Notes under the pieces: model-generated
Told to the model about the DNA's origin: nothing
Databases searched by the model: none
The model's input: the letters and a program-made list of their open reading frames with translations, nothing else
Source of the DNA: Microbacterium stercoris
GTDB taxonomy: Bacteria > Actinomycetota > Actinomycetes > Actinomycetales > Microbacteriaceae
DNA length: 64,000 nt
Reading direction: 5' to 3'
Assembly (NCBI RefSeq): GCF_017592545.1
Contig: NZ_JAGFOA010000001.1
Span: forward strand, 879,815-943,814
Part shown: positions 42,135 to 51,244 of the stretch, in pieces
Numbering within the stretch: position 1 is the stretch's first letter
Layout: each line of letters opens with the position of its first letter
Made by a program: the position numbers and the translations under genes

Positions 42135-42143
42135 CCCGACCCA

Positions 42144-42178
42144 CCGGAGTCGGCGACCGCTCGAGTCGCCGACTCCGG
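42144..42178 (+). terminator. Intercistronic hairpin behind the binding-protein gene
   Basis: CCGGAGTCGGCGAC (42144-42157) pairs perfectly with GTCGCCGACTCCGG (42165-42178), a 14-bp stem with a 7-nt loop and no T-run. Placed between the binding protein and the first permease, it is probably a partial terminator or 3' mRNA stabiliser. Confidence 0.7.
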
Positions 42179-42196
42179 CCTGTTCTTGGAGTGAAC

Positions 42197-43156
42197 TTGT
42201 CCGAACTCTCTTCGTCCACTGCGGCGATTGTCGCGCCGCGACATCGGCCACGCGGATCGCGGCACAGCGCCGCCGGTCCCCTGATGGCGGCGCCCGCTCT
42301 CATCCTCCTCACGGCCTTCCTCGTCGTCCCCTTCCTGGGGGCGATCGTGATGTCGTTCTTCCGCATCCAGCTGGGCAGCCCGCGCCCGCCCCGGTTCCTC
42401 GGCTTCGAGCAGTACACCCGACTCTTCGCCGACCCCGACATCAGCGCGACTTTCCTCGGATCGCTCGCCAACAACTTCACGTTCGCGCTGGTGGTGGTGC
42501 CCCTGCAGACCGCCCTGGCCCTTGGGCTCGCGGTGCTTGTCAACCGCAAGCTGCGCGGCATGACGGTGTTCCGGACGATGTTCTTCATGCCACTGGTCTT
42601 CCCGCTGGCCCTTGTCGCTGTGATCTGGCGGCTCATCTTCGCGCGCGACGAGCTGGGCCTGCTCAACGCCTTCCTCGGCGGTATCAGCGGAGGAGCGATC
42701 CTGCCGCACGACTGGCTCGGCAACGCGAGCACCGCGCTGGGCGCGATCGTCGTCATGTCCGTGTGGCAGAGCGTGAGCTTCCAGATGATCATCCTGCTGG
42801 GGGCACTGCAGAGCGTCCCCCAGGAGCTCTACGAGGCCGCTCAGATCGACCGCGCGGGCAGGTGGCGGCAGTTCGTGAGCATCACGGTGCCCGGCGTGCG
42901 CAACACGCTGATCTTCGTCGCGCTCCTGACCACGATCTTCTCGTTCCGCCTCTTCGACCAGGTCTACCTGCTCGATCGCAGCGCATCGATCAACATCGCG
43001 GCCACTCAGACGGTCATGTACCAGGTGATCACGACCGGTTACGACCAGAACAACGTCGGACAGGGAGCGGCGATGGCGGTCGTGTTCCTCGCGATCGTCG
43101 CCACGGTCGCGATCATCCAGCGACGCCTCGTGCGTCAGGACGGAGGCGTGCGATGA
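42197..43156 (+). CDS. ABC transporter permease, carbohydrate type (MalF-like)
   Basis: A 319-residue CUT1 permease with a charged N-terminal tail, six membrane helices and the EAA loop ELYEAAQIDRAGRWRQFVSITVPGV. I chose the TTG at 42197 because GGAG sits five bases upstream; a GTG at 42191 overlaps that motif and has none of its own. It overlaps the next permease by ATGA. No ATPase gene is present in the operon. Confidence 0.92.
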   Translation: MSELSSSTAAIVAPRHRPRGSRHSAAGPLMAAPALILLTAFLVVPFLGAIVMSFFRIQLGSPRPPRFLGFEQYTRLFADPDISATFLGSLANNFTFALVVVPLQTALALGLAVLVNRKLRGMTVFRTMFFMPLVFPLALVAVIWRLIFARDELGLLNAFLGGISGGAILPHDWLGNASTALGAIVVMSVWQSVSFQMIILLGALQSVPQELYEAAQIDRAGRWRQFVSITVPGVRNTLIFVALLTTIFSFRLFDQVYLLDRSASINIAATQTVMYQVITTGYDQNNVGQGAAMAVVFLAIVATVAIIQRRLVRQDGGVR

Positions 43157-44004
43157 GCGCGCAGACACGTGGACGGCGCGCCGTCACGAGAACCGTCGAG
43201 TACACGCTGCTCGTCGTGTTCGGGATCATCTTCTTCGCGCCGATCTACTACCTCGTCGTCGGCAGCCTGCGCCCCGGCGACAAGGTGCTGGCGGGGCTGA
43301 GCGGGTTCCTTCCCACCGAGCTGACCTTCGACAACTACCTCGGGGTGTTCGCGCGGTTCTCTAACCCCACGACGGGGTATCTCTGGCAGTTCATCGCGGT
43401 GTCGGTCGTGGTCACGGTCGCGGTGGTGGCCGGCGGTCTGCTGGTCAACTCCCTCGCCGCGTACGCGCTCGCACGCCTGCGCTGGCGGGGACGCGAGGCC
43501 GTGCTGATGATCATCACGCTGCTGACGATCATCCCGTTCGAGGCCGTGGCGCTGCCGCTGTTCTACATGCTCGTCGGGAGCCGGAACACCGTGTACGTGC
43601 AGGCGCTGCCGTTCATCGCGAGCGCCTTCTCGATCTTCCTCTTCTACACGTTCTTCCTCGACACCCCCGCGGAGATCGAGGAGGCGGCGCGGATCGACGG
43701 CGCGGGCCCCTGGCGCACGTTCTTCCAGATCGTCGTGCCGATGAACCGCCCGGCGTTCGCGACGGTCGCGATCCTCACCTTCCTGGCGCAGTGGGGGTCG
43801 TATCTGTGGCCGGTGCTGATGGTGACCGACACGAGCGTGCGGCCTCTGCCGCTCGAGCTCAGCGTCTTCCAGACCGCGCAGCCACCCGAGTGGGGACACG
43901 TGCTGGCATTCGGCGTGATCTTCATCCTGCCGGTGCTGGTGGTGTTCCTCGTGTTCCAGCGCTGGTTCGTCGCCAGCGTCGCAAGCTCCGCCGTGAAGGG
44001 ATGA
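43153..44004 (+). CDS. ABC transporter permease, carbohydrate type (MalG-like)
   Basis: A 283-residue CUT1 permease, partner of the preceding one. The first helix is TLLVVFGIIFFAPIYYLVVG and the EAA loop reads EIEEAARIDGAGPWRTFFQIVVPMN. Its start overlaps the previous stop and its own stop overlaps the next start, so the genes are translationally coupled. Confidence 0.93.
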   Translation: MSAQTRGRRAVTRTVEYTLLVVFGIIFFAPIYYLVVGSLRPGDKVLAGLSGFLPTELTFDNYLGVFARFSNPTTGYLWQFIAVSVVVTVAVVAGGLLVNSLAAYALARLRWRGREAVLMIITLLTIIPFEAVALPLFYMLVGSRNTVYVQALPFIASAFSIFLFYTFFLDTPAEIEEAARIDGAGPWRTFFQIVVPMNRPAFATVAILTFLAQWGSYLWPVLMVTDTSVRPLPLELSVFQTAQPPEWGHVLAFGVIFILPVLVVFLVFQRWFVASVASSAVKG

Positions 44005-45173
44005 CGACGATGACAATCGAACTGAATGGATACGTGCACCCCGATTACGAGAACGTCGCGGAGGTCTTCCAGAAGACCGCGCGCGAGACCGGCGGATCGG
44101 CTCTGAGCATCCGCGTCGAGGGCGAGACGGTGATGGACCTGTGGCAGGGCACCGCGGATGAGGAGTCGGGACGGCCCTGGACATCGGACACTCCGGTGGT
44201 GGTGTTCTCCGCCACCAAAGGCCTGGTGGCCATCCTGGTCGCCCAGCTCGTCGAGGAGGGGCTTCTCGAGCTCGACGCGCCTGTCGCCCGCTACTGGCCC
44301 GAGTTCGCGCGGGCCGGGAAGGAGGCCGTCACCGTGCGTCAGCTCCTCGCGCATCGCGCCGGGCTGGCGGCACCGGTCGTGGACATCGACCTGGACACGG
44401 CGCTCGACTGGGACGCGGTGACGGGGCTGCTCGCCGCGCAGGAGCCGCTGTGGCAGCCGGGCACCGCCTACGGATATCACGCGCTGACCTACGGCTGGCT
44501 CGCGGGTGAGCTCGTCCGCCGCCTCACCGGGCGCTCGGTCGGGGAGGCGCTGCAGGATCGGATCGCCGGGCCCCTTCACGCGGACGCCTGGATCGGACTG
44601 CCCGAAAGCCGAGAGGGAGACGTCGCGCGGCTGCATGCAGGCAGGAGCCTTCTCGTCCCGCCCCCGTCCGGCGCTCCCGGACCCTCCGGCGAAGACGCGC
44701 GATGGATCTCCCGCGCGATGACACTCGGCGCGGCGTTCCCCGCGGAGCTCGTCGTCCGCGGCCGCGGATTCGACGACCCGCAGGTGCACCGCGCGGAGGT
44801 GCCGGGGGCCGGCGGCATCGCCACCGCGCGCGCCCTCGCCGCCATCTGGTCGGCGACCGTGGTCGAGACCGAAGGGGTCCGGCTGCTGAACCCCGCGGTC
44901 ATCGCCGACATGACGGAGGTGCAGAGCGAGGGCCAGCCGGTGTGGTGGCTGCCGGGCCCGTACCCGCGCTGGGGCACCGGATTCATGCTCACCTCCGATG
45001 TCCGCGAGTTCCTCTCCGCGCACTCCTTCGGCCACGACGGCGCCGGCGGCCAGGTGGCCTTCGCCGACTCCGAGGCGCGTGTGGGGTTCGGCTACATCAC
45101 CAACCACTTCGAGGTCGCTCAGGACGAGCGCGGCACCGAGCTCGTGCGCGCGCTGCGCCGCGCACTCGCCTGA
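44001..45173 (+). CDS. Serine hydrolase, beta-lactamase class C fold
   Basis: A 390-residue protein of the serine beta-lactamase-like family. The nucleophile motif SxxK is FSATKGLV (Ser70, Lys73); YGYHALTYGWLAGELVRRLTG carries the second motif tyrosine, and FGHDGAGGQVAFAD the third. No signal peptide is visible, so it should act in the cytoplasm as an esterase or peptidase rather than on antibiotics. It is related to the protein encoded at 46232-47383; the two flank the beta-propeller hydrolase. A role in removing acyl groups from the imported carbohydrate is an inference. Confidence 0.88.
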   Translation: MTTMTIELNGYVHPDYENVAEVFQKTARETGGSALSIRVEGETVMDLWQGTADEESGRPWTSDTPVVVFSATKGLVAILVAQLVEEGLLELDAPVARYWPEFARAGKEAVTVRQLLAHRAGLAAPVVDIDLDTALDWDAVTGLLAAQEPLWQPGTAYGYHALTYGWLAGELVRRLTGRSVGEALQDRIAGPLHADAWIGLPESREGDVARLHAGRSLLVPPPSGAPGPSGEDARWISRAMTLGAAFPAELVVRGRGFDDPQVHRAEVPGAGGIATARALAAIWSATVVETEGVRLLNPAVIADMTEVQSEGQPVWWLPGPYPRWGTGFMLTSDVREFLSAHSFGHDGAGGQVAFADSEARVGFGYITNHFEVAQDERGTELVRALRRALA

Positions 45174-45251
45174 CCGCGGCGCCGAGACCTCTTCATCCGC
45201 GCGCCAGGCGCACTCATCTCGCGGCCTTCCATCGGCTGCTCAAGGAGCGAC

Positions 45252-46235
45252 ATGACGTTCACCCTGCCCGACCACTGGGTCTGGGATTTCTGGATCGCCG
45301 ACACCGGCACCGAGTTCCACCTCTTCTACCTGCACGCGCCGCGATCCCTCGGCGATCCGCACCAGCGTCATCGCAACGCGATGATCGGGCACGCAATCAG
45401 TGCGGATCTCAGGGAATGGCGCGATCTCGGCCCGATACTCGGGCCGGGAACGCCCGACCGGTTCGACGGCACGGCGAAGTGGACCGGATCCGTCGTCCGC
45501 GGCGACGACGGACGGTGGCGGATGTTCTACACCGGGTCGCGGTTCCTGCACCCCGTCGAGCACACCAACATCGAGTCGGTGGGCGTCGCGGTCTCCGACG
45601 ACCTGCACGAGTGGGAGCCGTCGGAGCGCGCGCTGATCACGGCAGACTCGCGCTGGTACGAGACGCTCGCCGACCGGACCTGGCATGAGGAGGCCTGGCG
45701 AGACCCGTGGGTCTATCGCGACGAGGACGGCTGGCACATGCTCATCACCGCCCGCGCCGCTCATCGCACGACTCACCCGGGAGTCGATCGTCGCGATCTC
45801 GGCGTCGTCGGGCATGCGACATCGGCCGACCTCATTGAGTGGACGGCTGCCGAACCCCTGAGCGCGCCCGGCTCCGGATTCGGCCACCTGGAGGTCCTGC
45901 AGCGATTCGACTGGGAGGGCCGCACCTTCGTGCTGTTCTCCTGCGATCTGCTCCACCTCGCCGGCGCCCGGCGCGAGAGCGCGAGCGCGGGCGGGATCTG
46001 GGTCGCGGAGGAGTCGGCGGACGGCGCCGGCTACCGCATCGAGGAGTCCCGCCTGCTCGCCGACGAGTCGCTCTACGCGGGACGGATCGTCGCCGATCGG
46101 GCAGGCGGGCTGGCGCTCATGGCATTCCGAAACGGCGAGAGCGACGGGACCTTCGTCGGCGGGCTCATCGATCCGATCCCTCTGGTCTCGGATGCGGACG
46201 GCTGGCCGGCTCTGGCGGCGGGAGCGCACGCATGA
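45252..46235 (+). CDS. Five-bladed beta-propeller glycoside hydrolase, GH32/GH43-like
   Basis: A 327-residue protein. It begins with HWVWDFWIADTGTEFHLFYL, where the first Asp fits the nucleophile, then AWRDPWVYRDEDGWHML supplies the conserved RDP motif, and HLEVLQ a downstream acid. The pattern of repeated blades matches family 32-type beta-fructosidases and their GH43/68 relatives. No signal peptide, so it acts on imported oligosaccharides in the cytoplasm. The operon also encodes a PfkB kinase, which would fit release and phosphorylation of fructose. The start ATG at 45252 follows CAAGGAG. Fold is confident, substrate is not. Confidence 0.82.
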   Translation: MTFTLPDHWVWDFWIADTGTEFHLFYLHAPRSLGDPHQRHRNAMIGHAISADLREWRDLGPILGPGTPDRFDGTAKWTGSVVRGDDGRWRMFYTGSRFLHPVEHTNIESVGVAVSDDLHEWEPSERALITADSRWYETLADRTWHEEAWRDPWVYRDEDGWHMLITARAAHRTTHPGVDRRDLGVVGHATSADLIEWTAAEPLSAPGSGFGHLEVLQRFDWEGRTFVLFSCDLLHLAGARRESASAGGIWVAEESADGAGYRIEESRLLADESLYAGRIVADRAGGLALMAFRNGESDGTFVGGLIDPIPLVSDADGWPALAAGAHA

Positions 46236-47383
46236 GCGCGTTCGACGGAGTGGTCGAGCAGGGATTCGGACGCGTGGCGGACGCCTTCGCCGACGCGCTC
46301 GATGCGAGCGCGGGCGGCGGCGCCGCGCTGAGCGTGCGCGTCGGCGGCAGGACGGTGATCGATGTGTGGGGCGGGCGCTCCGTGACGCGGCCGTGGCGCC
46401 GGGACACGGCCAGCGTGATCTTCTCCTGCACCAAGGGGCTCGTCGCCATCCTCGCCGCCCAGCTGGTGGCGGACGGCCGGCTCTCCTACGCCGATCCGGT
46501 CGTCGCTCACTGGCCCGAGTTCGCCGCCGCGGGCAAGGAGGGCACCACCGTCGGCGACCTCCTCTCCCACCGCGCCGGCCTCCTCGCGACGGATGCGGCC
46601 TGGACGCGCGATGACCTTACCGACTGGTCGCGCGCGACTGCGCTGCTGTCTCAGCAGGCTCCGCTGTGGGAGCCCGGCAGCGCCCACGCGTACCACCCGA
46701 TCACACACGGGTGGCTGGCCGGCGAGGTCATCCGCCGCATCGCAGGGCGCTCGGTCGGGGAGGTCTTCGCCACGCGGATCGCCGAGCCGCTGCGCGCATC
46801 GGCCTGGATCGGGCTGCCGGACGACGCCGCACTCGACGTCGCGGAGATGCACATCGGCGACACGCTGCGCGCGGCCACCGAGATGCTGCTGGCCACCGAG
46901 CAGGACGGCGGCAGCGGATGGCCAGCTCGGGCCATGACGCTCGGCGGTGCGCTGCCTCCCGCGCTCGTCGGGCCGGATGACGGGTTCAATGATCCGGCGG
47001 TGCGTCGTGCGGCCATCCCCGGAGCAGGCGGCATCGCGACGGCGTCCGCGCTCGCCGCGATCTGGTCTGCGACGGTGGTCGACACCGACGGCGTCCGGCT
47101 GCTGGAGGACGACGCCCTCGAGCAGGCGCTGCGGGTGCGCAGCGCGGGCGCGCCGTTCTTCCCTGCGCCCGAGCCCTGGCCCCGCTGGGGGATGGGGTTC
47201 CAGCTCGATTCGGAAGCGCGCCGCTACCTGACCCCGCGAGGCTTCGGACACGATGGCGCCGGCGGGCAGGTGGCATTCGCGGACCCGGAGCTGGGCGTCG
47301 GCTTCGCGTTCCTCACGAGCGTGATGGAAGCGGGCGACTCACGAGGGACCGCGATCGTGGACGCGCTGCGAGAAGCGCTGTGA
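46232..47383 (+). CDS. Serine hydrolase, beta-lactamase class C fold (second in operon)
   Basis: A 383-residue relative of the protein at 44001-45173: SxxK in FSCTKGLV (Ser65, Lys68), HAYHPITHGWLAGEVIRRIAG and FGHDGAGGQVAFAD at equivalent places. No signal peptide. It overlaps both neighbours by ATGA/GTGA, so it is tightly coupled to the hydrolase before and the kinase after it. The two paralogues probably arose by duplication, with the glycosidase gene between them. Confidence 0.88.
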   Translation: MSAFDGVVEQGFGRVADAFADALDASAGGGAALSVRVGGRTVIDVWGGRSVTRPWRRDTASVIFSCTKGLVAILAAQLVADGRLSYADPVVAHWPEFAAAGKEGTTVGDLLSHRAGLLATDAAWTRDDLTDWSRATALLSQQAPLWEPGSAHAYHPITHGWLAGEVIRRIAGRSVGEVFATRIAEPLRASAWIGLPDDAALDVAEMHIGDTLRAATEMLLATEQDGGSGWPARAMTLGGALPPALVGPDDGFNDPAVRRAAIPGAGGIATASALAAIWSATVVDTDGVRLLEDDALEQALRVRSAGAPFFPAPEPWPRWGMGFQLDSEARRYLTPRGFGHDGAGGQVAFADPELGVGFAFLTSVMEAGDSRGTAIVDALREAL

Positions 47384-48276
47384 GCGAGTTGCTGGTGATC
47401 GGGGAGTCGCTCGTGGACGTCGTCCCCGACTTCACGGGGCGTGAACGGATCACACCGGGCGGAAGCCCTCTCAATGTCGCCGTCGGCGCCGCCCGGCTGG
47501 AGGTCGCGACCCGGTTGCACACGCAGATCGGCGACGACCGGTTCGGTGCGCGGATCCGACAGCACCTCGCACGCAATCACGTGCACGTAACAAGCGGCTC
47601 CCACAGCGAGCGTCCGACGAGCATCGCGCATGCCGAACTCGATGAGAGCGGATCGGCGCGGTATCGATTCGCACTCTCCTGGGACCCGAGCGAGCCCGGA
47701 GGGGTCGTCGATCGGGAGCTGGTGCACGTCGGATCAATCGGTGCGCTTCTCGATCCGGGCGCCGATGTGGTGCACCGCTTCCTCGCTGCTCTGGATCCGA
47801 ACGTCCTCGTCACCTTCGATCCGAATATCCGGCCGGCGCTGCTGGAGGACATGGGCGCGGCGCGCGCTCGCGTGGACGGTCTGGCCGAGCGCGCCGGAAT
47901 CGTCAAGGCGAGTGACGAGGATATCGCGCTGCTCGGATTCGGCTCCGCGGATGAGGCCGCCGCCCGATGGCTCGGGCTCGGGGCGGCGGTCGTGTTCGTC
48001 ACCGCGGGTGACCGCGGCGCGACCGCCTGGACCCGTGGCGGCGAGGTGCGCCGTCCCGGGCTCTCCGTCGATGTCGCGGACACGATCGGCGCGGGGGACT
48101 CGTTCATGTCGGCTGTCATCGCCGCTCTGATCCGTCGCGGCATCCGCAGTCGCGCGGACCTCGCGGCGACGGACGACGAGACGGTAGAGGCCGCTCTCGC
48201 CTATGCGCTGCGGGCGTCGGCGATCACCGTCGGGCGACACGGCGCGGATCCGCCGCGCCGGGCGGAGCTCGACTGA
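47380..48276 (+). CDS. PfkB-family carbohydrate kinase (fructokinase-like)
   Basis: A 298-residue sugar kinase. GESLVDVVPDF near the start and PGGSPLNVAVGAARL match PfkB signature 1; DTIGAGDSFMSAV holds the catalytic Asp240 of the GAGD motif and the anion hole. It would phosphorylate the released monosaccharide with ATP. It starts at GTG 47380, overlapping the previous stop, and is the last gene of the operon. Fructose is the most likely substrate given the GH32-like neighbour, but PfkB proteins vary widely. Confidence 0.9.
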   Translation: MSELLVIGESLVDVVPDFTGRERITPGGSPLNVAVGAARLEVATRLHTQIGDDRFGARIRQHLARNHVHVTSGSHSERPTSIAHAELDESGSARYRFALSWDPSEPGGVVDRELVHVGSIGALLDPGADVVHRFLAALDPNVLVTFDPNIRPALLEDMGAARARVDGLAERAGIVKASDEDIALLGFGSADEAAARWLGLGAAVVFVTAGDRGATAWTRGGEVRRPGLSVDVADTIGAGDSFMSAVIAALIRRGIRSRADLAATDDETVEAALAYALRASAITVGRHGADPPRRAELD

Positions 48277-48289
48277 GGCGACTCGGGGG

Positions 48290-49318
48290 TCAAGGCCGTG
48301 GGGCGGCGATCGACTGGCGTTCGACGATCGGCATGCGCACGGACGTCACTCCTGCCTCGTCCTCGCGATCGATCAGTCGCTCCACGGCCCTGCGGCCCAT
48401 CTCCTCGTGGGGGAGGGCGATCGTCGTGAGGCCCGGCCGGAGGTAGGCCGCGATCTCGTCATTGTCGAACGACACGATGGACACGTCCTGCGGCACGCGC
48501 AGCCCGCGCTCGGCAAGCGCCTGATACGCGCCGAACGCGAGGCGGTCGTTCATGCACACGATCGCTCGGATCTCCGGGTGCAGATCGAGTAGCCGGAGCG
48601 TCCCGTCGTAGCCGTTCTCCGGCTCCCACTCCCACAGCGACGCCTCCGCCATGAAGTGCAAACCCGCGTCTGACATGGCGCTGCGAAGACCCGCCGCACG
48701 CTGCGCGATCGTCGCCGATCGGAAGACGTTGCGCTCCACCTCGTCGTTCTGACCGAGGAGAGCGATCCCCGCGGCATGACCGTGCCGGAGGAGCGCCTGG
48801 ATCGCGGCACGTCCACCCGCGTACTCGTCCGGGAGGACTGCTCGGTGGTAGCGCGCGTTCGTCGCGTTGAGCATGATCGCCGAGGTGCCAGCGGGGAGTT
48901 CGGGGACGAACAGCTCGCGTGCGCGCATCGTCGCGAAGATGATCCCGTCGACCTGCCGATCGAGCAGCGCGGCGATCGCCTCCGTCTCCCGAGCAGGATC
49001 GCCGCCGGTCTCGGCGACGAGGACCACGTGCCCCGCAGCCTGCGCGGCGGAGAGCGCTCCGGTGATGAGTCCGCTGGCGAAGCGTGTCGTCGCGATCATG
49101 TCCGAGACGAATCCGAGAGTGTGCGTTGTCGCCGTGCGCAGGGCGCGCGCTGAGACGTTCGGGCGGTAGCCCAGCTCCTCAGCCGCCGCGTGCACGCGCT
49201 CATGCGCCTCCTGGGAGAGCCTCGTGTCCGGCCGGCCGTTCAGGATCATCGATGCGGCAGTAGGAGACAGGCCCGCGCGGCGAGCGACATCGGCGAGTGT
49301 CACCCGCTTCTGCGCCAT
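48290..49318 (-). CDS. LacI-family transcriptional regulator
   Basis: A 342-residue repressor with HTH LADVARRAGLSPTAASMILNG, hinge YRPNVSARALRTATTHTLGF and a sugar-binding-protein-like sensor domain. The ATG at 49318 has GGAGGAG upstream. It is convergent with the sugar operon ending at 48276 and is the best candidate for binding the palindrome at 40700-40719. A GCTGGCGCGCCAGC dyad lies upstream of its own gene at 49379-49392. Confidence 0.93.
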   Translation of the reverse strand: MAQKRVTLADVARRAGLSPTAASMILNGRPDTRLSQEAHERVHAAAEELGYRPNVSARALRTATTHTLGFVSDMIATTRFASGLITGALSAAQAAGHVVLVAETGGDPARETEAIAALLDRQVDGIIFATMRARELFVPELPAGTSAIMLNATNARYHRAVLPDEYAGGRAAIQALLRHGHAAGIALLGQNDEVERNVFRSATIAQRAAGLRSAMSDAGLHFMAEASLWEWEPENGYDGTLRLLDLHPEIRAIVCMNDRLAFGAYQALAERGLRVPQDVSIVSFDNDEIAAYLRPGLTTIALPHEEMGRRAVERLIDREDEAGVTSVRMPIVERQSIAAPRP

Positions 49319-49378
49319 GTCTCTCCTCCGTCGCCGTGCGCATGCGTATGCGAAGCCCGCGCGCACTCAAGCCTAGGT

Positions 49379-49392
49379 GCTGGCGCGCCAGC
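49379..49392. promoter_or_regulatory. 14-bp palindrome upstream of the lacI-type gene
   Basis: GCTGGCGCGCCAGC is self-complementary and lies 61 bp before the regulator start. It could be a binding site, although it does not resemble the AT-rich dyad at 40700-40719. Confidence 0.3.
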
Positions 49393-49438
49393 CCATTCCT
49401 GAGACAGCTGGCCGCCCCCGCGCTGGCGCCGCCGCGCC

Positions 49439-50332
49439 TTAGTGCGCGTCCTCGCTGACCGCCGTGCGCCGCAGGGCGCGCGACACGAGCAGCACCACGC
49501 CCACGATCGCAAGGCCCAGGGCGAGGCCGGCGACCGCCGAAAGGGCGGTCTCCACGACCCACACGAGCACCGGTCCCGCGCCCTCGATCGCGTGCGTGAC
49601 GGCGTGCACGACGTCGTAGGGCGCGTGCCAGAACGTCTCGGCGAGGTTCGCGATGACGAGGTGGCCGCCGACCCAGAGCATCGCGACGGTGCCGATGACG
49701 CTGATCACGCGGAACACCGCGGGCATCGCCGCAACGATGCGCGCGCCGGTGCGGCGGATCGAGCGCGAGGCGCTCTTCATCAGGCGGAGGCCGACGTCGT
49801 CGATCTTCACCAGAAGCGCCACGGCGCCGTAGACCGCCACCGTCATGCCGAGCCCGATGACGAGCAGGGCGCCGAGCGTCATCCAGATGCCGAAGTCCGG
49901 ATCGAGGCTCGCGAGCGAGATCAGCATGATCTCGGTGCTGAGGATGAGGTCGGTGCGGACGGCGCCGAGCACGAGCTTCTTCTCATCGCGCGGGCCGTCG
50001 TCGGCCTTCTCATGGTGCATCCCGAACCACTCGAGCACCTTCTCCGCGCCCTCGAAGCAGAGGAAGCCGCCGCCGATGATGAGGAGGTAGGGCAGGATCC
50101 ACGGCGCGACGGCCGTGAGCAGCAGCGCGATCGGGATGATGATGACGAACTTGTTCACCAGGCTGCCGAGCGCGATCTTCCACACCACGGGCAGCTCGCG
50201 CGCCGGCGTGAGGCCCTGCACATACTGCGGCGTCACGGCGGCGTCGTCGATGACCACGCCCGCGGTCTTCGCACTGGCCTTCACGGCCGCGGCCAGGATG
50301 TCGTCTACGACGGCAAGAAGTCCGACGGACAT
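49439..50332 (-). CDS. DUF808 membrane protein, YedI-like
   Basis: A 297-residue inner-membrane protein. It starts MSVGLLAVVDDILAAAVKAS and continues with VWKIALGSLVNKFVIIIPIA and IGGGFLCFEGAEKVLEW, which are diagnostic of DUF808 (Escherichia YedI). Several further hydrophobic helices follow. GAGGAG precedes the ATG. The physiological role is unknown. It stands alone between the two sugar regions. Confidence 0.92.
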   Translation of the reverse strand: MSVGLLAVVDDILAAAVKASAKTAGVVIDDAAVTPQYVQGLTPARELPVVWKIALGSLVNKFVIIIPIALLLTAVAPWILPYLLIIGGGFLCFEGAEKVLEWFGMHHEKADDGPRDEKKLVLGAVRTDLILSTEIMLISLASLDPDFGIWMTLGALLVIGLGMTVAVYGAVALLVKIDDVGLRLMKSASRSIRRTGARIVAAMPAVFRVISVIGTVAMLWVGGHLVIANLAETFWHAPYDVVHAVTHAIEGAGPVLVWVVETALSAVAGLALGLAIVGVVLLVSRALRRTAVSEDAH

Positions 50333-50450
50333 GAGTGGTTCTCCTCAAGTGGGGGGCTTCGGCGGACCGACGGCCGACGCGGAGCTGTGCCGAGTCGGAT
50401 CGGGCCGCCACCGCGCGGCGGCGACTGACTCAAAGGTAGCGGCACGCGGT

Positions 50451-50518
50451 GCCGAGCCCCGCAGCGCGCCGAGCCCCGCAGCGCACCGAGCCCCGCAGCG
50501 CGCCGAGCCTTGCAGTGC
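50451..50518. repeat. Tandem repeat, four 17-bp units
   Basis: GCCGAGCCCCGCAGCGC occurs twice exactly (50451, 50468), then as ACCGAGCCCCGCAGCGC (50485) and a diverged GCCGAGCCTTGCAGTGC (50502). It lies between the DUF808 gene start and the 3' end of the tetR-type gene; nothing else is visible in this gap. Confidence 0.9.
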
Positions 50519-50543
50519 ACCGGCGCCGCGCCGTCGGAGCCGG

Positions 50544-51206
50544 TCAGCCGTGCGGGGCGGCAGCCGCTCCGCCGTCGGCCCGATCGCCTCCCCGGCTCAC
50601 GATCGTCGCCATGAAGGTCTTGAGCAGCGGCAGCATCTCGCGCGAGGGGTCCATGAGCGCCTGGATGCGGAGCCCGTCGACCATGGCCATGACCATGGTC
50701 ACCTTCTCGTCGGCGCTGATCTCGGCGTCGTGATCGCCGATCGACAGGCGTCCCGCCCCGAAGTGCTGACGCATCCGCTCGCGGCGTGCCACGAAGAAGT
50801 CGTGCGCGGGGTGGGAGGGATCCGTTGCCGCCACCGTGATCGCGAGCCAGTTCCGCTGGTGCTCGGGATGGGCGAACTCCGCCTCCAGCACACTCGGCAG
50901 CACCTCCTCGGGAGCGACGCTCGCCTGCAGGATCCGCCCGGCGAGCTCCTCGTCGTCGGCATCGCGCTGGGCCAGCGCGGCGAGCAGCAGGTCGTCCTTG
51001 CTGGCGAAGTGGCGCAGCAGGGCGGCATGGGTCACCTGAGCGCGCGCGGCGATGTCGCGCAGGGAGGCCCGTTCGTAGCCGTGCGTCGCGAAGCTCGCGA
51101 TCGCCGCCCGCACGATCTGAGCGCGCCGCGCCGGGGTCGTCGAATAGGGCCCCCGGGGAGAGCGGGCGCCCGCGGAGGCGGCGCGCTCGGTGCTGTGCGC
51201 AGTCAT
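50544..51206 (-). CDS. TetR-family transcriptional regulator
   Basis: A 220-residue regulator. The HTH lies in RRAQIVRAAIASFATHGYER, then ASLRDIAARAQVTHAALLRHFASKDDLL (about residues 25-75). The C-terminal ligand-binding domain is variable. The start at 51206 was preferred because upstream codons lie in the operator region. It is divergent from the MFS/rhamnosidase operon, and two dyads with GGTTAC arms lie between them, so it probably represses that operon and itself. A plant glycoside or aglycone is a plausible inducer. Confidence 0.9.
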   Translation of the reverse strand: MTAHSTERAASAGARSPRGPYSTTPARRAQIVRAAIASFATHGYERASLRDIAARAQVTHAALLRHFASKDDLLLAALAQRDADDEELAGRILQASVAPEEVLPSVLEAEFAHPEHQRNWLAITVAATDPSHPAHDFFVARRERMRQHFGAGRLSIGDHDAEISADEKVTMVMAMVDGLRIQALMDPSREMLPLLKTFMATIVSRGGDRADGGAAAAPHG

Positions 51207-51244
51207 GCCTCGAGTCTCCCGCGGGTTCGGGAAGTTGCCAAATC

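Noticed and set aside
44001..47383. Antibiotic-resistance beta-lactamases
   Set aside because: No signal peptides, and both genes are embedded in a sugar-catabolism operon; the fold is shared by esterases and peptidases.
50451..50518. CRISPR array or riboswitch
   Set aside because: Units of 17 bp are contiguous without spacers and form no conserved structure.
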